Part shown: positions 45,924 to 54,753 of the stretch, piece after piece
How the letters are laid out: each line of letters begins with the position of its first letter
Numbering within the stretch: the stretch's first letter is position 1
Assembly: GCF_000720425.1 (NCBI RefSeq)
Contig: NZ_JOAJ01000007.1
Span: forward strand, 310,001-374,000
From: Nocardia rhamnosiphila NBRC 108938
GTDB taxonomy: Bacteria > Actinomycetota > Actinomycetes > Mycobacteriales > Mycobacteriaceae
DNA: 64,000 nucleotides
Direction of reading: 5' to 3'
The notes under the pieces: generated by a model
Databases searched by the model: none
Told to the model about the DNA's origin: nothing
Seen by the model: only the letters and a program-made list of their open reading frames with translations
Translations under genes and position numbers: made by a program

Positions 45924-46182
45924 GGTGCGGCCGTGGCTCCGAAGTCTGAACCATTTGCGTCAGCGCGAGTCGAACACGCCGGCCGGCGCCCGGTGCGCCG
46001 CCGGTACCGCCCGGCCCCGATCACCGCCGGGGCCGCGAGGGCAAGATGGCATCGAATTCACCTGTGCGCCATGGGATATTTACGGTCCCCCGATGTAATA
46101 CGGAGGTGTGTTCGGCGCGCTCGCCGGACGCACGCGTGGAGCGCTTCGCGGCGGTCCGGTTTCCGAGGGAAGGTCAGTTCCG
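45924..46182. other. intergenic region upstream of the T7SS cargo gene
   Basis: About 260 bases (306 counting from the ATPase start) between divergent genes, with no intact gene. An AT-richer patch around 46070-46105 (GGGATATTTACGG, TGTAATACGG) is the likely promoter of the cargo gene. Confidence 0.4.
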
Positions 46183-48702
46183 ATGGTTCAAGAGCCCGGC
46201 ACCTGGGCCGGTCTGAAACAGGAGGCATCCCAAGACCTGCTGTATTTCGACCCCACCGCCGCGGTTACCGGCGCCAAAGCCGCCAAACGCCTGGTCGACC
46301 AGTTGCTGCGGGCGCGAGAGGCGATCCAGAACGAGAAGCTCGACGATATGGTGAACATCGCCGGGAATTTCCTGACCTCGGGTATCAACCTCACCGGAAT
46401 ATACGAACAGCGCGCCGAACGCCTGTACACGGTGCTACAGGATCACGTCAATATCGCCCGGGAAATGGGTGAGGCGTTCGTTCAGGCCGGCCTGTACTAC
46501 CGCAGAACGGAGTCGGAGAACGCGGACAACCTCGCGCTCGACGAGCTCGCCGACTTCCACATTCCCTACGAACCCACATCGCCGGATCTGAGCCTGGACA
46601 CCGGCGATACCCGATACGACGATCTTTCCCGGCCCATAGGTAAATTGCAGGACGCGGGCCGGGAAGGAACAGACGACGATATCCATGTGCAGCCCGCTTA
46701 CGGCCTGCCCAGCGAGCTCACGAACTACGAGGGCCGCCAGGAGTCGATCTCACCGGACACCGTCGGGTTGGAGGAGAGCACCTCGCTCGGCTTCACCACT
46801 TTCCGGGGACTCGCCCGTGATCTGCCCGGCGATGTGACGAATACGTACAACGCGGCCCTCGCGTGGTGGCGGCTGGCCGGCCATGTGAAATCCGAACTGG
46901 AGAAGTTCGACGGCGCGATCGAGGGAATCCAGGACAAATGGCTCGGCCTGGCCGCGGACCGGGCGCGGACGGCGACCAAGAACTATGTGAATTCCATCGG
47001 CCCACTGTGGAATTCGATGTTCTCGATGAGCGAGAACCTGCACTACACCTCGGAATGGCTGCGTCGCACCCAACTGTCGATGCCACGGCACGATTTCACC
47101 TTCCGCAGTCTGTCGGTCGAGCAGACGGTGCTCACGCGGTATCGCGAGGAATGGGTCAAGCACTACGCGAACGGCATGACGAACACCCTGGCGGAGATGC
47201 CGGTGATCGAAGGGCCGATCGCCGAACCCGGACCGCCACCGAATAATGGCGACGGCAACGGTGACGGCAGCGGAAGCGGAAGCGGAAGCGGCGAGGGCAG
47301 CAGCGGGAACGGCAGCGGGAACGGCAGCGGGAACGGCAGCGGGAACGGCAGCGGGAACGGCAGCGGGCACGGAAGCGGCAGCGGACAGACCCCCGAAGAG
47401 GCGTACGACGAGGGCTACGACGACGGGTACGAGCAAGGCTTCGAGGACGCTTCCCGGCAGGGCGAGGGTGAGGGCCAGGGCGCAGGCAGTGGCCAAGGTC
47501 AGGGTCAGGGCGCCGGTCAGGGTCAAGGCCAGGGCAGCGGTCAAGGCGAAGGTCAGGGTCAAGGCAGCGGTCAAGGACAAGGCAGCGGTCAAGGCCAGGG
47601 CGGGAGTCGAGGCCAGGGCGCGGGCAGTGGTCAAGGCGGCAACCAGGGCGGTGGCGAGGAGACGCCCCGGGTGCCCAGCTACGACCAGGCCGAGTACGGC
47701 TCCGGCGACCAGCCGGCCGGGGATACCTCCCAGCAACCCACCGAGGGCGAAAGCGGTGGAGAACCCATCACGGGCGTCCCGGCGCCGGGCGCCGGCACCA
47801 CCATGCCGAAGAACCCCACAGCGGCCGATGTACTCGGCAAGCTCACCGGCATTCCCAAATCGCTACTGCCCGACGCCCTGAAGAACATCCCGATCACCGG
47901 CCAGAACGGCAAGCCCCCGACCCTCGCAGACGCCTTGTCGAAGATCACCGGCATCCCCGTCGAGGAGATGCCGCAGGAATTGCAGGACACGCTGCTGGAG
48001 GAGTTGTACTCCGAGGACTCGCCGTACGGATCGGACTCCACACTGTTCGGCGACGAGGCAGTGCCCTCCGGAACCGAAGGCTTGCTGCCCGCCGGGGACG
48101 AGACCGGAACCGATCCGGAATCGGCGCTGTCCGCCCTGCTCGGCACGGATACCGGCGCGCTACCGGCCGGGGATCCCACCGGCCAGAGCCAGAACGCCCT
48201 GGACCGGCTGATCAATATGCTGACCCAGGGAATCCAGGCATTCTCCCTGAGCGGCGCCGGCACGATGCCGGGCATGGCGGAGTTCGCGCAGATGCTCGAT
48301 CCGGCTCAGCTACAGGAGCATTTGAGCGGGATGCTGGAGCCGGAGCCGACCCAGCCGGCGGGCGGGGTCCCCGGCGGAGCCGGTCTGCCGACCGGCGATC
48401 CAGGGCCCCCGGCCCTTGCCCCGTATCCGGGGACCGAACCCGGCCACAGCACCTTCCCCCGGGCCTCCCTCCCCAGCCCGGGACTCGAACTCGCCGGATA
48501 CTCGGGGTCCGCGGGTGGCGCGAATCCGGGCGGAACACCGGGTATGCCGATGATGGGCGCGCCGGGTGCGGGAGCCGGCGCCGCCACCACGCCCGGGCAG
48601 ACCGGTAACCACACCCCGGCCGAGTTCCTCACCTCCCGCGAGAATCTGGACGAGGTCTTCGAGGACACGCCGTCCAAGGTGCGCCCGGTGATCGAACAGT
48701 GA
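46183..48702 (+). CDS. large type VII secretion cargo with Gly-rich repeats
   Basis: An 839-residue protein paired with an EspG chaperone. Residues 1 to about 125 are helical and contain YRRTE, a Y-x3-E secretion-type motif, in GLYYRRTESENADN. Residues about 215-310 form a second helical hairpin with a W-x-G (KWLGLAADRARTATKNYV). Then come a GNGS repeat (about 345-400), a Tyr/Asp patch (YDEGYDDGYEQGFED), a long Gly-Gln repeat (about 425-490), and a C-terminal part with LTGIPKSLLPDALKNIP and Pro/Gly-rich sequence. No signal peptide. Likely exported by an ESX system encoded elsewhere; function of the C-terminus unknown. ATG 46183 has GAGGGAAGG upstream. Confidence 0.7.
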   Translation: MVQEPGTWAGLKQEASQDLLYFDPTAAVTGAKAAKRLVDQLLRAREAIQNEKLDDMVNIAGNFLTSGINLTGIYEQRAERLYTVLQDHVNIAREMGEAFVQAGLYYRRTESENADNLALDELADFHIPYEPTSPDLSLDTGDTRYDDLSRPIGKLQDAGREGTDDDIHVQPAYGLPSELTNYEGRQESISPDTVGLEESTSLGFTTFRGLARDLPGDVTNTYNAALAWWRLAGHVKSELEKFDGAIEGIQDKWLGLAADRARTATKNYVNSIGPLWNSMFSMSENLHYTSEWLRRTQLSMPRHDFTFRSLSVEQTVLTRYREEWVKHYANGMTNTLAEMPVIEGPIAEPGPPPNNGDGNGDGSGSGSGSGEGSSGNGSGNGSGNGSGNGSGNGSGHGSGSGQTPEEAYDEGYDDGYEQGFEDASRQGEGEGQGAGSGQGQGQGAGQGQGQGSGQGEGQGQGSGQGQGSGQGQGGSRGQGAGSGQGGNQGGGEETPRVPSYDQAEYGSGDQPAGDTSQQPTEGESGGEPITGVPAPGAGTTMPKNPTAADVLGKLTGIPKSLLPDALKNIPITGQNGKPPTLADALSKITGIPVEEMPQELQDTLLEELYSEDSPYGSDSTLFGDEAVPSGTEGLLPAGDETGTDPESALSALLGTDTGALPAGDPTGQSQNALDRLINMLTQGIQAFSLSGAGTMPGMAEFAQMLDPAQLQEHLSGMLEPEPTQPAGGVPGGAGLPTGDPGPPALAPYPGTEPGHSTFPRASLPSPGLELAGYSGSAGGANPGGTPGMPMMGAPGAGAGAATTPGQTGNHTPAEFLTSRENLDEVFEDTPSKVRPVIEQ
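47305..47376 (+). repeat. 12-base tandem repeat inside the cargo gene
   Basis: Five exact copies of GGGAACGGCAGC and a sixth variant (GGGCACGGAAGC) encode the Gly-Asn-Gly-Ser run. Exact nucleotide identity suggests recent expansion and possible length variation between strains. Confidence 0.9.
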
Positions 48703-49496
48703 TCCGTACCTGGGAATTGACCGACCTGGAATTCGTCGTGCTGTGTGAGGAATTCCGCCAGGGCGGGTTACCTGAACCGTTCACCTACACCAGCCGGACC
48801 AGGCTCGCCGCGGATTACCGCATCGAGAAGGCCGCAACGCTGCGCGCGCTGCACGACCGCGACGATTCCGATCTCTACGCGATGGCCGATGCCATCTCGC
48901 GTCCGGATGTCACCATCACGGCGAAGGCCTGGAACGATCAGGACCCCGAGGAGCCCACCGGCTGGATCCGGGTGCACGCGGTCCGGCAGCGGGCGCGGGG
49001 TTTCGTGATCTCCCAACGTCCCGGTGAAACCGTCTGGCACAGCAGCGGTTTCGATGTGACCGCCTGCGATCCGCATGCCCTTGCCGAATCGGTGCTGGCC
49101 GAGCTGCCGGAGGCCACGGCCGGCCGGATGCCGCAGATCACGCTGGTCGATCCGGCGACCGCACCGGATACCCGGCCGTATGTCCCGCTGATCTCCGACG
49201 ATGACGAAGCCGAGGACGACGAGGCCTACCGTGGCGCGGCCTTTCTCGCCGCACCCGCGACCGCGGCCGGGAAGATCCAGGTCTTCCAAGGCCGCTCCAT
49301 GTTCGGTCCGCGCGGTCGGGTCGATATGGGGATGCGCTGGCGGGATCTGCCCGACGACGGACGCTATGTGATCCCGATGAACCAGGACGTGGAGGTAGCG
49401 ACCGGGATGGGCACCAAACGAATGATCGAATGGACCCAGGACCAGGTCGCCGAGGTGCTCCTGCGGTTGGACCGGAACCTGGAACACGAGGAGTAG
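48699..49496 (+). CDS. espG: ESX secretion-associated chaperone EspG
   Basis: A 265-residue EspG-family protein, the cytosolic chaperone that binds the tip of PPE-type cargo. Family features are WELTDLEFVVLCEEFRQGGL at the start, LRALHDRDD, and IQVFQGRSMFGPRGRVDMGM in the C-terminal half. It overlaps the cargo stop (GTGA), so the two are co-translated and probably form a dedicated cargo-chaperone pair. No other ESX component is in the window. Confidence 0.88.
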   Translation: MIRTWELTDLEFVVLCEEFRQGGLPEPFTYTSRTRLAADYRIEKAATLRALHDRDDSDLYAMADAISRPDVTITAKAWNDQDPEEPTGWIRVHAVRQRARGFVISQRPGETVWHSSGFDVTACDPHALAESVLAELPEATAGRMPQITLVDPATAPDTRPYVPLISDDDEAEDDEAYRGAAFLAAPATAAGKIQVFQGRSMFGPRGRVDMGMRWRDLPDDGRYVIPMNQDVEVATGMGTKRMIEWTQDQVAEVLLRLDRNLEHEE

Positions 49497-49657
49497 CGCG
49501 CGCGGCGGATCTGCCGTCCCTGGGACAGACCGGCACCCAGGGCCTCGCCGTCGGCGAGGTCTTGGGTGCGGTTGTCGACCAGGGCGTTCGGCCCACCGGC
49601 CGCGAATCGGGAACTCTCGGTCACCCGATCCGGGCGGACCCCGGGCCCGGTGCTCAT
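49497..49657 (-). pseudogene. possible truncated ORF after the binding-protein gene
   Basis: An ATG at 49657 overlaps the lipoprotein stop (ATGA) and opens a frame starting MSTGPGVRPDRVTESSRF. It stays protein-like for about 50 codons and then runs antisense through the end of espG. It may be the beginning of a gene cut by the T7SS cassette; alternatively it is chance. Family not recognised. Confidence 0.3.
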
Positions 49658-49683
49658 TTCGTACCGGCCAGAGCTTGTCCGTC
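49651..49683. repeat. right imperfect direct repeat flanking the T7SS cassette
   Basis: Partner of 45870-45902 (27 of 33 bases shared). It contains the stop codon end of the intact lipoprotein gene. Confidence 0.7.
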
Positions 49684-50751
49684 GGGGTCGCTGTCGGCGG
49701 GATAGGTGCCGTTGGCGTACGGGTTGTACTCGTTGGTGTAGAGGTCGCGGGCCGCGAGCTTGCCCTCGTCGAGTTCGCCGTTGCGGACCAGCCAGTCGAT
49801 CCAGATCTGTAGTTCGCGTTCGGCGATCACCGCGCCCGGTACCGGGATCCCGGAACTGCGCCAGTACTTCACGGGTTCGGCGCTCTCCGTGCGACCCCGC
49901 TTGTGGATGATGTCCAGGAAGCGGGCCACCACCTCTTCCCGCGGATGGACCTGGGTCCAGCGGATGGCCCGCGCGGTGCCCTGGACGAAATCGCGCACCG
50001 CCTCGGGGTTGGCGGCGATGAAATCGTCGCGCATCACGTACGTGCCGTAACCGAACGCGCCGAACAGGTCCCGGTCGGTGAACAGGGCCCGGATACCGCC
50101 CCGTTCGAGGGCGCTCTCCCGCTGGATCGAATTCAACGTGGCGACATCGATCTGCCCCTCGCGCAGCGCCTGCTCGGTGTTCACCGGCGGTACCACCACC
50201 AGCTGCACCGACTCGAGCTCGTCCGGGGTGAGTCCCTGCTGGGCCAGCCATTCCCGGGTGAGGAATTCGTGATGCGCACCGAGGGTGTTCATCCCGATCT
50301 TCTTGCCGATCAGGTCGCGGGCCGACCGGATCGGGCTGTTCTCCAGCACGTAGTACCCGGTGTACTCGTGCGCGTCGGCACCGTAGGAGCTGAGCACCGA
50401 GGTGATGGGCGCGCCGGCCGCGTTGAGCTTGACGACGGCACCGTTGAACGCCGACCCGAATTCGATCTCGCCGGTGGCCGCCGACTGGATATCCTGCGGA
50501 CCGCTGGTGGTATCGCCGACCCACTCCAGCTGGATCTTGTCGAAGTAGCCGAGGTCGGCGGCCAGTTCGTGGAACCCCACCTTCCCGGCCCAGCCCTGAT
50601 AGCGCAGGATGGTCTTCCCGTCGGCCGTGCGCGCGGCCTCGCCGCCCGCTCCACACGCACACAGCATCATCAGCAGGGCGGTGACCGCCGCAACGCACGC
50701 GACGGCCCGCGGCCGTCGGTGACTCCGTGTCGTATCCGGGCGTACTGGCAT
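49654..50751 (-). CDS. substrate-binding lipoprotein of a sulfonate/taurine-type ABC importer
   Basis: A 365-residue lipoprotein: signal peptide with a lipobox-like MMLCACG, then an SsuA/TauA-type periplasmic binding fold (RYQGWAGKVGFHELAADLGY, SAATGEIEFGSAFNGAV, KKIGMNTLGAHHEFLTREWL). ATG 50751 is the only start just before the signal. It should deliver substrate to the permease and ATPase at 44175-45876, from which it is now separated by the T7SS pair. Its C-terminus DGQALAGTK is duplicated as a remnant at 45873. Confidence 0.9.
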   Translation of the reverse strand: MPVRPDTTRSHRRPRAVACVAAVTALLMMLCACGAGGEAARTADGKTILRYQGWAGKVGFHELAADLGYFDKIQLEWVGDTTSGPQDIQSAATGEIEFGSAFNGAVVKLNAAGAPITSVLSSYGADAHEYTGYYVLENSPIRSARDLIGKKIGMNTLGAHHEFLTREWLAQQGLTPDELESVQLVVVPPVNTEQALREGQIDVATLNSIQRESALERGGIRALFTDRDLFGAFGYGTYVMRDDFIAANPEAVRDFVQGTARAIRWTQVHPREEVVARFLDIIHKRGRTESAEPVKYWRSSGIPVPGAVIAERELQIWIDWLVRNGELDEGKLAARDLYTNEYNPYANGTYPADSDPDGQALAGTK

Positions 50752-51125
50752 GGGTTCTGTCCCTTGTGATGTGGTTGCGCTGCCCGGATATCGTGCGGTC
50801 CGCGAACGCGGCTGCGAACCCTTTGCCTCGAGCCGAGTACAAACATGCACCTCGTCCGGCCCGGCCCGGGGACCCACGCGTACATCGGAACGCACCTGGT
50901 CAACGCATATTCCCGTAACGCGATCACGCAAATTGATGGGATGTTCGGCGACGCACGGCGAATCAGCAATCCGCCGGCTTCGCGCCGCGTTAATATGCGG
51001 CGCGCACCGAAGTTATTCGGCCGAGACGACGCCGAGACGTCGGCGCGACCGTCCGGGCCCGAGCCGTCGTGGCGGGCCCCGCTGCTCCACCATCCCGTCC
51101 CGCACCAACGAACACAGAAGGAACG
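50752..51125. other. divergent intergenic region
   Basis: About 374 bases between the lipoprotein gene and the DUF732-like gene, holding both promoters. The 50890-51030 part is AT-richer. No gene, repeat or obvious operator is seen. GAAGGAACG just before 51126 is the ribosome site of the next gene. Confidence 0.4.
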
Positions 51126-51512
51126 ATGCTCAAAATTCTGGCCATCGGCGCGGTCACGGCCGCGCTCGTGTTCGGCAGCTTCTCCAGTGCCTCGGCACAC
51201 CCTCCCGGCGTCTCGCGGCCGGGCTCGGCGGGTGTGCACAGCCCGGCGGGCAAGGACGATTCCGTCGCGCAGCTACCCTTCACCGACCGAGAATTCCTCC
51301 GCGCCAGTGCGTTCGACGACGAAACCCGCCAACTCCAGGACGCGGCGATCGCCCTCGCGCACGCCCAGTGCGATTACCTCGGCACCTCCGGCAACACCCC
51401 GGCGAACCGCACCTATCTCGCCGAGGAAGCACGGCCGTTCGTGGAGTACCCCTACTTGTTCCTGGAAGCCGCGGTCGGTACCTACTGCCCGCAGCACACC
51501 GTGCTGGGCTGA
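51126..51512 (+). CDS. small secreted DUF732-like protein
   Basis: A 128-residue exported protein: signal peptide LKILAIGAVTAALVFGSFSS with cleavage after ASA. The mature part has two Cys (HAQCDYLG and GTYCPQHT) spaced as in the actinobacterial DUF732 family. GAAGGA precedes ATG 51126. Function unknown. It ends at a strong terminator shared with secA1. Confidence 0.75.
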   Translation: MLKILAIGAVTAALVFGSFSSASAHPPGVSRPGSAGVHSPAGKDDSVAQLPFTDREFLRASAFDDETRQLQDAAIALAHAQCDYLGTSGNTPANRTYLAEEARPFVEYPYLFLEAAVGTYCPQHTVLG

Positions 51513-51554
51513 GCGGCAACCCGCACGGCATTTCCGATACCCCGCCGACACGAC

Positions 51555-51590
51555 GGCGCCGCTCCCGGTATCCGGGAGCGGCGCCGCCTG
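51555..51590. terminator. terminator between the DUF732-like gene and secA1
   Basis: A 14-bp perfect stem GGCGCCGCTCCCGG/CCGGGAGCGGCGCC with a TAT loop is followed by GCCTGTTTT on the plus strand. It lies between two convergent genes. Confidence 0.8.
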
Positions 51591-51599
51591 TTTTCGAAC

Positions 51600-54446
51600 T
51601 CAGTGCTTACGACGGGTCTTGGGACCCCGGCCCTGTTTCGTCTGCGCCCGGGCCGCCTCCCGGCGTTCCCGCCGGGTGCCCTGGGTCGGCCCATCGGAGC
51701 CGTACTCCTCCGCATCGCTGTGCACCGCGGCGCGACCGCCCTCGTCCGGCCCCGAGTAGCTCAGACCCCGCGGGCCCGAATCGTCGATACCGCGGGCACG
51801 CAGCGCGGGCGGCGCACCGTTGATGATCGGCAGCTTCTCGGTGGGGTACTGGCTCTCCGGCGGCACCGGCTGCGAGCCGATCGGGGAACGCAGACCCTGG
51901 CCCACCTGGACACCGTCGGGTTGCGGCTGCTGAACCTCCACCTGGACGTTGAACAGGATGCCGACGGCGTCCTCCTTCAACCCCTCGAGCATGTTGGCGA
52001 ACATATCGAAACCCTCGCGCTGGTATTCCACCAGCGGATCGCGCTGGGCCATCGCGCGCAGGCCGATGCCTTCCTTCAGGTAGTCCATCTCGTAGAGATG
52101 CTCGCGCCACTTCCGGTCCAGCACCGACAGCAGCACCTGACGTTCCAGGGTGCGCATACTGCCCTCGCCGGCCAGGCCGTCGATCTCGGACTCGCGCTGC
52201 TCGTAGGCGGCGTGCGCGTCGTCGAGGAGGGTTTCGAGCAGATCCTCGCGGGTGATCTCCCCGGCCTCGCCGACCTCGGTCTCACCGGTGATGTCGCGGT
52301 GGTTCAGGCTCACCGGATAGAGCGTCTTCAGCGCGCCCCACAGCTTGTCGAGATCCCAGTCCTCCACATAGCCCTCGGCGGTGGCGCCGTCCACGTAGGC
52401 GGTGATCACATCGGTGATCATGCTCTGGACCTGGCCCTCCATATCCTCGCCGCGCAGGATCTGGTTGCGCTCCTCGTAGATGACGGTGCGCTGCTGGTTC
52501 ATCACCTCGTCGTACTTGAGCACGTTCTTGCGGATCTCGAAGTTCTGCTGCTCGACCTGGGTCTGCGCGCTCTTGATGGCCTTGGAGACCATCTTCGCCT
52601 CGATCGGCACATCGTCGGGGAGGTTGAGCCGGGTCATGATCGACTCCAGCGCCGCGCCGTTGAAACGGCGCATGAGCTCGTCGCCGAGCGACAGGTAGAA
52701 CCGCGATTCACCCGGGTCGCCCTGGCGGCCGGACCGGCCGCGCAGCTGGTTGTCGATACGCCGGGAGTCGTGGCGCTCGGTACCGAGCACGTAGAGACCG
52801 CCGGCCTCCTTCACCGCCTCGGCGTCCTCGGCGACCTGCTTCTTCACCTTCTCCAGCGCGTGGAACCAGTTGGCCTGATATTCCTCGGGGGTGTTCACCG
52901 GATCCAGGCCCTGCTGGCGCAGCAGGGTGTCGGTGATGATGTCGGGGTTGCCGCCGAGCACGATATCGGTACCGCGGCCGGCCATATTCGTCGCGACGGT
53001 CACCGTGCCGGGGCGGCCCGCCTCCGCGATGATCTGCGCTTCCTTCTCGTGGAACTTCGCGTTCAGCACATTGTGCGGGACACCGCGCTTGGTGAGCTGC
53101 TTGGACAGATACTCCGAACGGTCCACGCTGGTGGTACCGATCAACACCGGCTGGCCCGCCTGGTGACGTTCCACCACGTCGTCGACCACGGCGTTGAACT
53201 TGGCCTCTTCGGTCTTGTAGATCAGATCGGCCTGGTCGATACGGATCGGCGGCTTGTTGGTCGGGATCGGGATGACGCCCAGGCTGTAGATCTGGTGCAG
53301 CTCGGCCGCCTCGGTCTCGGCGGTACCGGTCATCCCGGAGAGCTTGTCGTAGAGGCGGAAGTAGTTCTGCAGCGTGATGGTGGCCAGGGTCTGGTTCTCC
53401 GGCTGGATCTCGACGCCTTCCTTGGCCTCGATCGCCTGGTGCATGCCCTCGTTGTAGCGGCGGCCGACCAGGATGCGCCCGGTGAACTCGTCGACGATGA
53501 TCACCTCACCGTCGCGGACGATGTAGTCCTTGTCCTTGGTGTAGAGCTCCTTGGCTTTCACGGAGTTGTTCAGGTAGCTCACCAGGGGGGAGTTGGCGGC
53601 CTCGTAGAGATTGTCGATACCGAGCTGGTCCTCGACGAATTCCACACCGGCTTCGTGCACGCCGATGGTGCGTTTCTTGATATCGACCTCGTAGTGGAGA
53701 TCCTTTTTGAGAAGCGGTGCAATTCGGGCGAATTCGGCATACCACTTGCTGGAGGCGTCCGCGGGGCCGGAGATGATGAGCGGAGTACGCGCCTCGTCGA
53801 TCAGAATCGAGTCGACCTCGTCGACCACGGCGAAATTGTGGCCGCGCTGAACCAGATCGTCCAGCGAATGCGTCATATTGTCGCGCAGGTAGTCGAAACC
53901 GAATTCGTTGTTGGTGCCGTAGGTGATATCGGCGCCGTAGGCCGCGCGCCGCTGCGGCGGCGTCATCCCGGACAGGATCGCGCCCACCTCGAGCCCCAGG
54001 AAGCGGTGTACCCGGCCCATCCACTCGGAGTCACGTTTGGCCAGGTAGTCGTTGGTGGTGACGATGTGGACGCCATCGCCGCCGATCGCGTTCAGATAGG
54101 CCGGTAGCACCGAGGTCAGGGTTTTGCCCTCACCGGTCTTCATCTCGGCGATATTGCCCAGATGCAGCGCCGCGCCACCCATGATCTGCACTTTGTAGTG
54201 CTTCTGCTGCAGCACCCGCCACGAGGCCTCACGCGCCACCGCGAAAGCCTCGAGCAGCAGGTCGTCCAGCGATTCTCCGTCAGCATAGCGCTCGCGGAAT
54301 TCATCGGTCTTGGCACGCAGCTCGGTATCGGTGAGGTCCTCGTAGTCGCCCTCGAGTCCGATCACCTCGTCGGCGAGATGGGAGAGGCGCTTGACCATGC
54401 GACCCTCACCAAAACGTAGCAACCTCGTCAGTGTCAGCGCAGGCAC
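51600..54446 (-). CDS. secA: preprotein translocase ATPase SecA1
   Basis: A 948-residue SecA, the motor of the general Sec pathway. Walker A is [10 protein letters not shown]; the DEAD-like motif is in [17 protein letters not shown], with [10 protein letters not shown] and [13 protein letters not shown] in the second motor domain. The C-terminus is basic (KTRRKH), without the zinc motif of E. coli SecA, as in mycobacterial SecA1. GTG 54446 gives [20 protein letters not shown], matching the family start; ORF extension beyond is not conserved. Syntenic with Rv3240c. Confidence 0.97.
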   Translation of the reverse strand: MPALTLTRLLRFGEGRMVKRLSHLADEVIGLEGDYEDLTDTELRAKTDEFRERYADGESLDDLLLEAFAVAREASWRVLQQKHYKVQIMGGAALHLGNIAEMKTGEGKTLTSVLPAYLNAIGGDGVHIVTTNDYLAKRDSEWMGRVHRFLGLEVGAILSGMTPPQRRAAYGADITYGTNNEFGFDYLRDNMTHSLDDLVQRGHNFAVVDEVDSILIDEARTPLIISGPADASSKWYAEFARIAPLLKKDLHYEVDIKKRTIGVHEAGVEFVEDQLGIDNLYEAANSPLVSYLNNSVKAKELYTKDKDYIVRDGEVIIVDEFTGRILVGRRYNEGMHQAIEAKEGVEIQPENQTLATITLQNYFRLYDKLSGMTGTAETEAAELHQIYSLGVIPIPTNKPPIRIDQADLIYKTEEAKFNAVVDDVVERHQAGQPVLIGTTSVDRSEYLSKQLTKRGVPHNVLNAKFHEKEAQIIAEAGRPGTVTVATNMAGRGTDIVLGGNPDIITDTLLRQQGLDPVNTPEEYQANWFHALEKVKKQVAEDAEAVKEAGGLYVLGTERHDSRRIDNQLRGRSGRQGDPGESRFYLSLGDELMRRFNGAALESIMTRLNLPDDVPIEAKMVSKAIKSAQTQVEQQNFEIRKNVLKYDEVMNQQRTVIYEERNQILRGEDMEGQVQSMITDVITAYVDGATAEGYVEDWDLDKLWGALKTLYPVSLNHRDITGETEVGEAGEITREDLLETLLDDAHAAYEQRESEIDGLAGEGSMRTLERQVLLSVLDRKWREHLYEMDYLKEGIGLRAMAQRDPLVEYQREGFDMFANMLEGLKEDAVGILFNVQVEVQQPQPDGVQVGQGLRSPIGSQPVPPESQYPTEKLPIINGAPPALRARGIDDSGPRGLSYSGPDEGGRAAVHSDAEEYGSDGPTQGTRRERREAARAQTKQGRGPKTRRKH

Positions 54447-54753
54447 GGGTCTCGTCAGTCCTCTGGGTCGGTTTCGGCTCCGATGTCGGCGGCGCACGGC
54501 CCGGCGACGGGCCACGAAGCCGCAGCTTGCTTCATGGTAATGCGGCTCCCATGGTAGGCGCCGCCGTGTACCCGGCCAGTGTGCCTCGTTCGACATTCGC
54601 CGGCCGGCCGGGCCCGCGCCGGGTATATCACCTCGAGCCCGTGCGCAAGCCTTCGAATTACATATCGGAATATCACACACAATGGTGCGGGAACAGGTAC
54701 TACCTGGTCACAATGGAGACCGGATTCCTGACTCCGAAGGGGCAGACACCAGG
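54447..54753. other. divergent promoter region of secA1 and the WS/DGAT gene
   Basis: About 307 bases without a gene. The section 54655-54720 is clearly AT-richer (TACATATCGGAATATCACAC) and probably holds a promoter. GAAGGGG and CCAGG lie just before the GTG of the WS/DGAT gene. Confidence 0.4.

Noticed and set aside
51603..54107. 834-codon plus-strand open frame opposite secA
   Set aside because: Antisense shadow of secA: composition is His/Val/Leu/Asp-rich as expected from reading GC-rich codons backwards. SecA is certain on the other strand.
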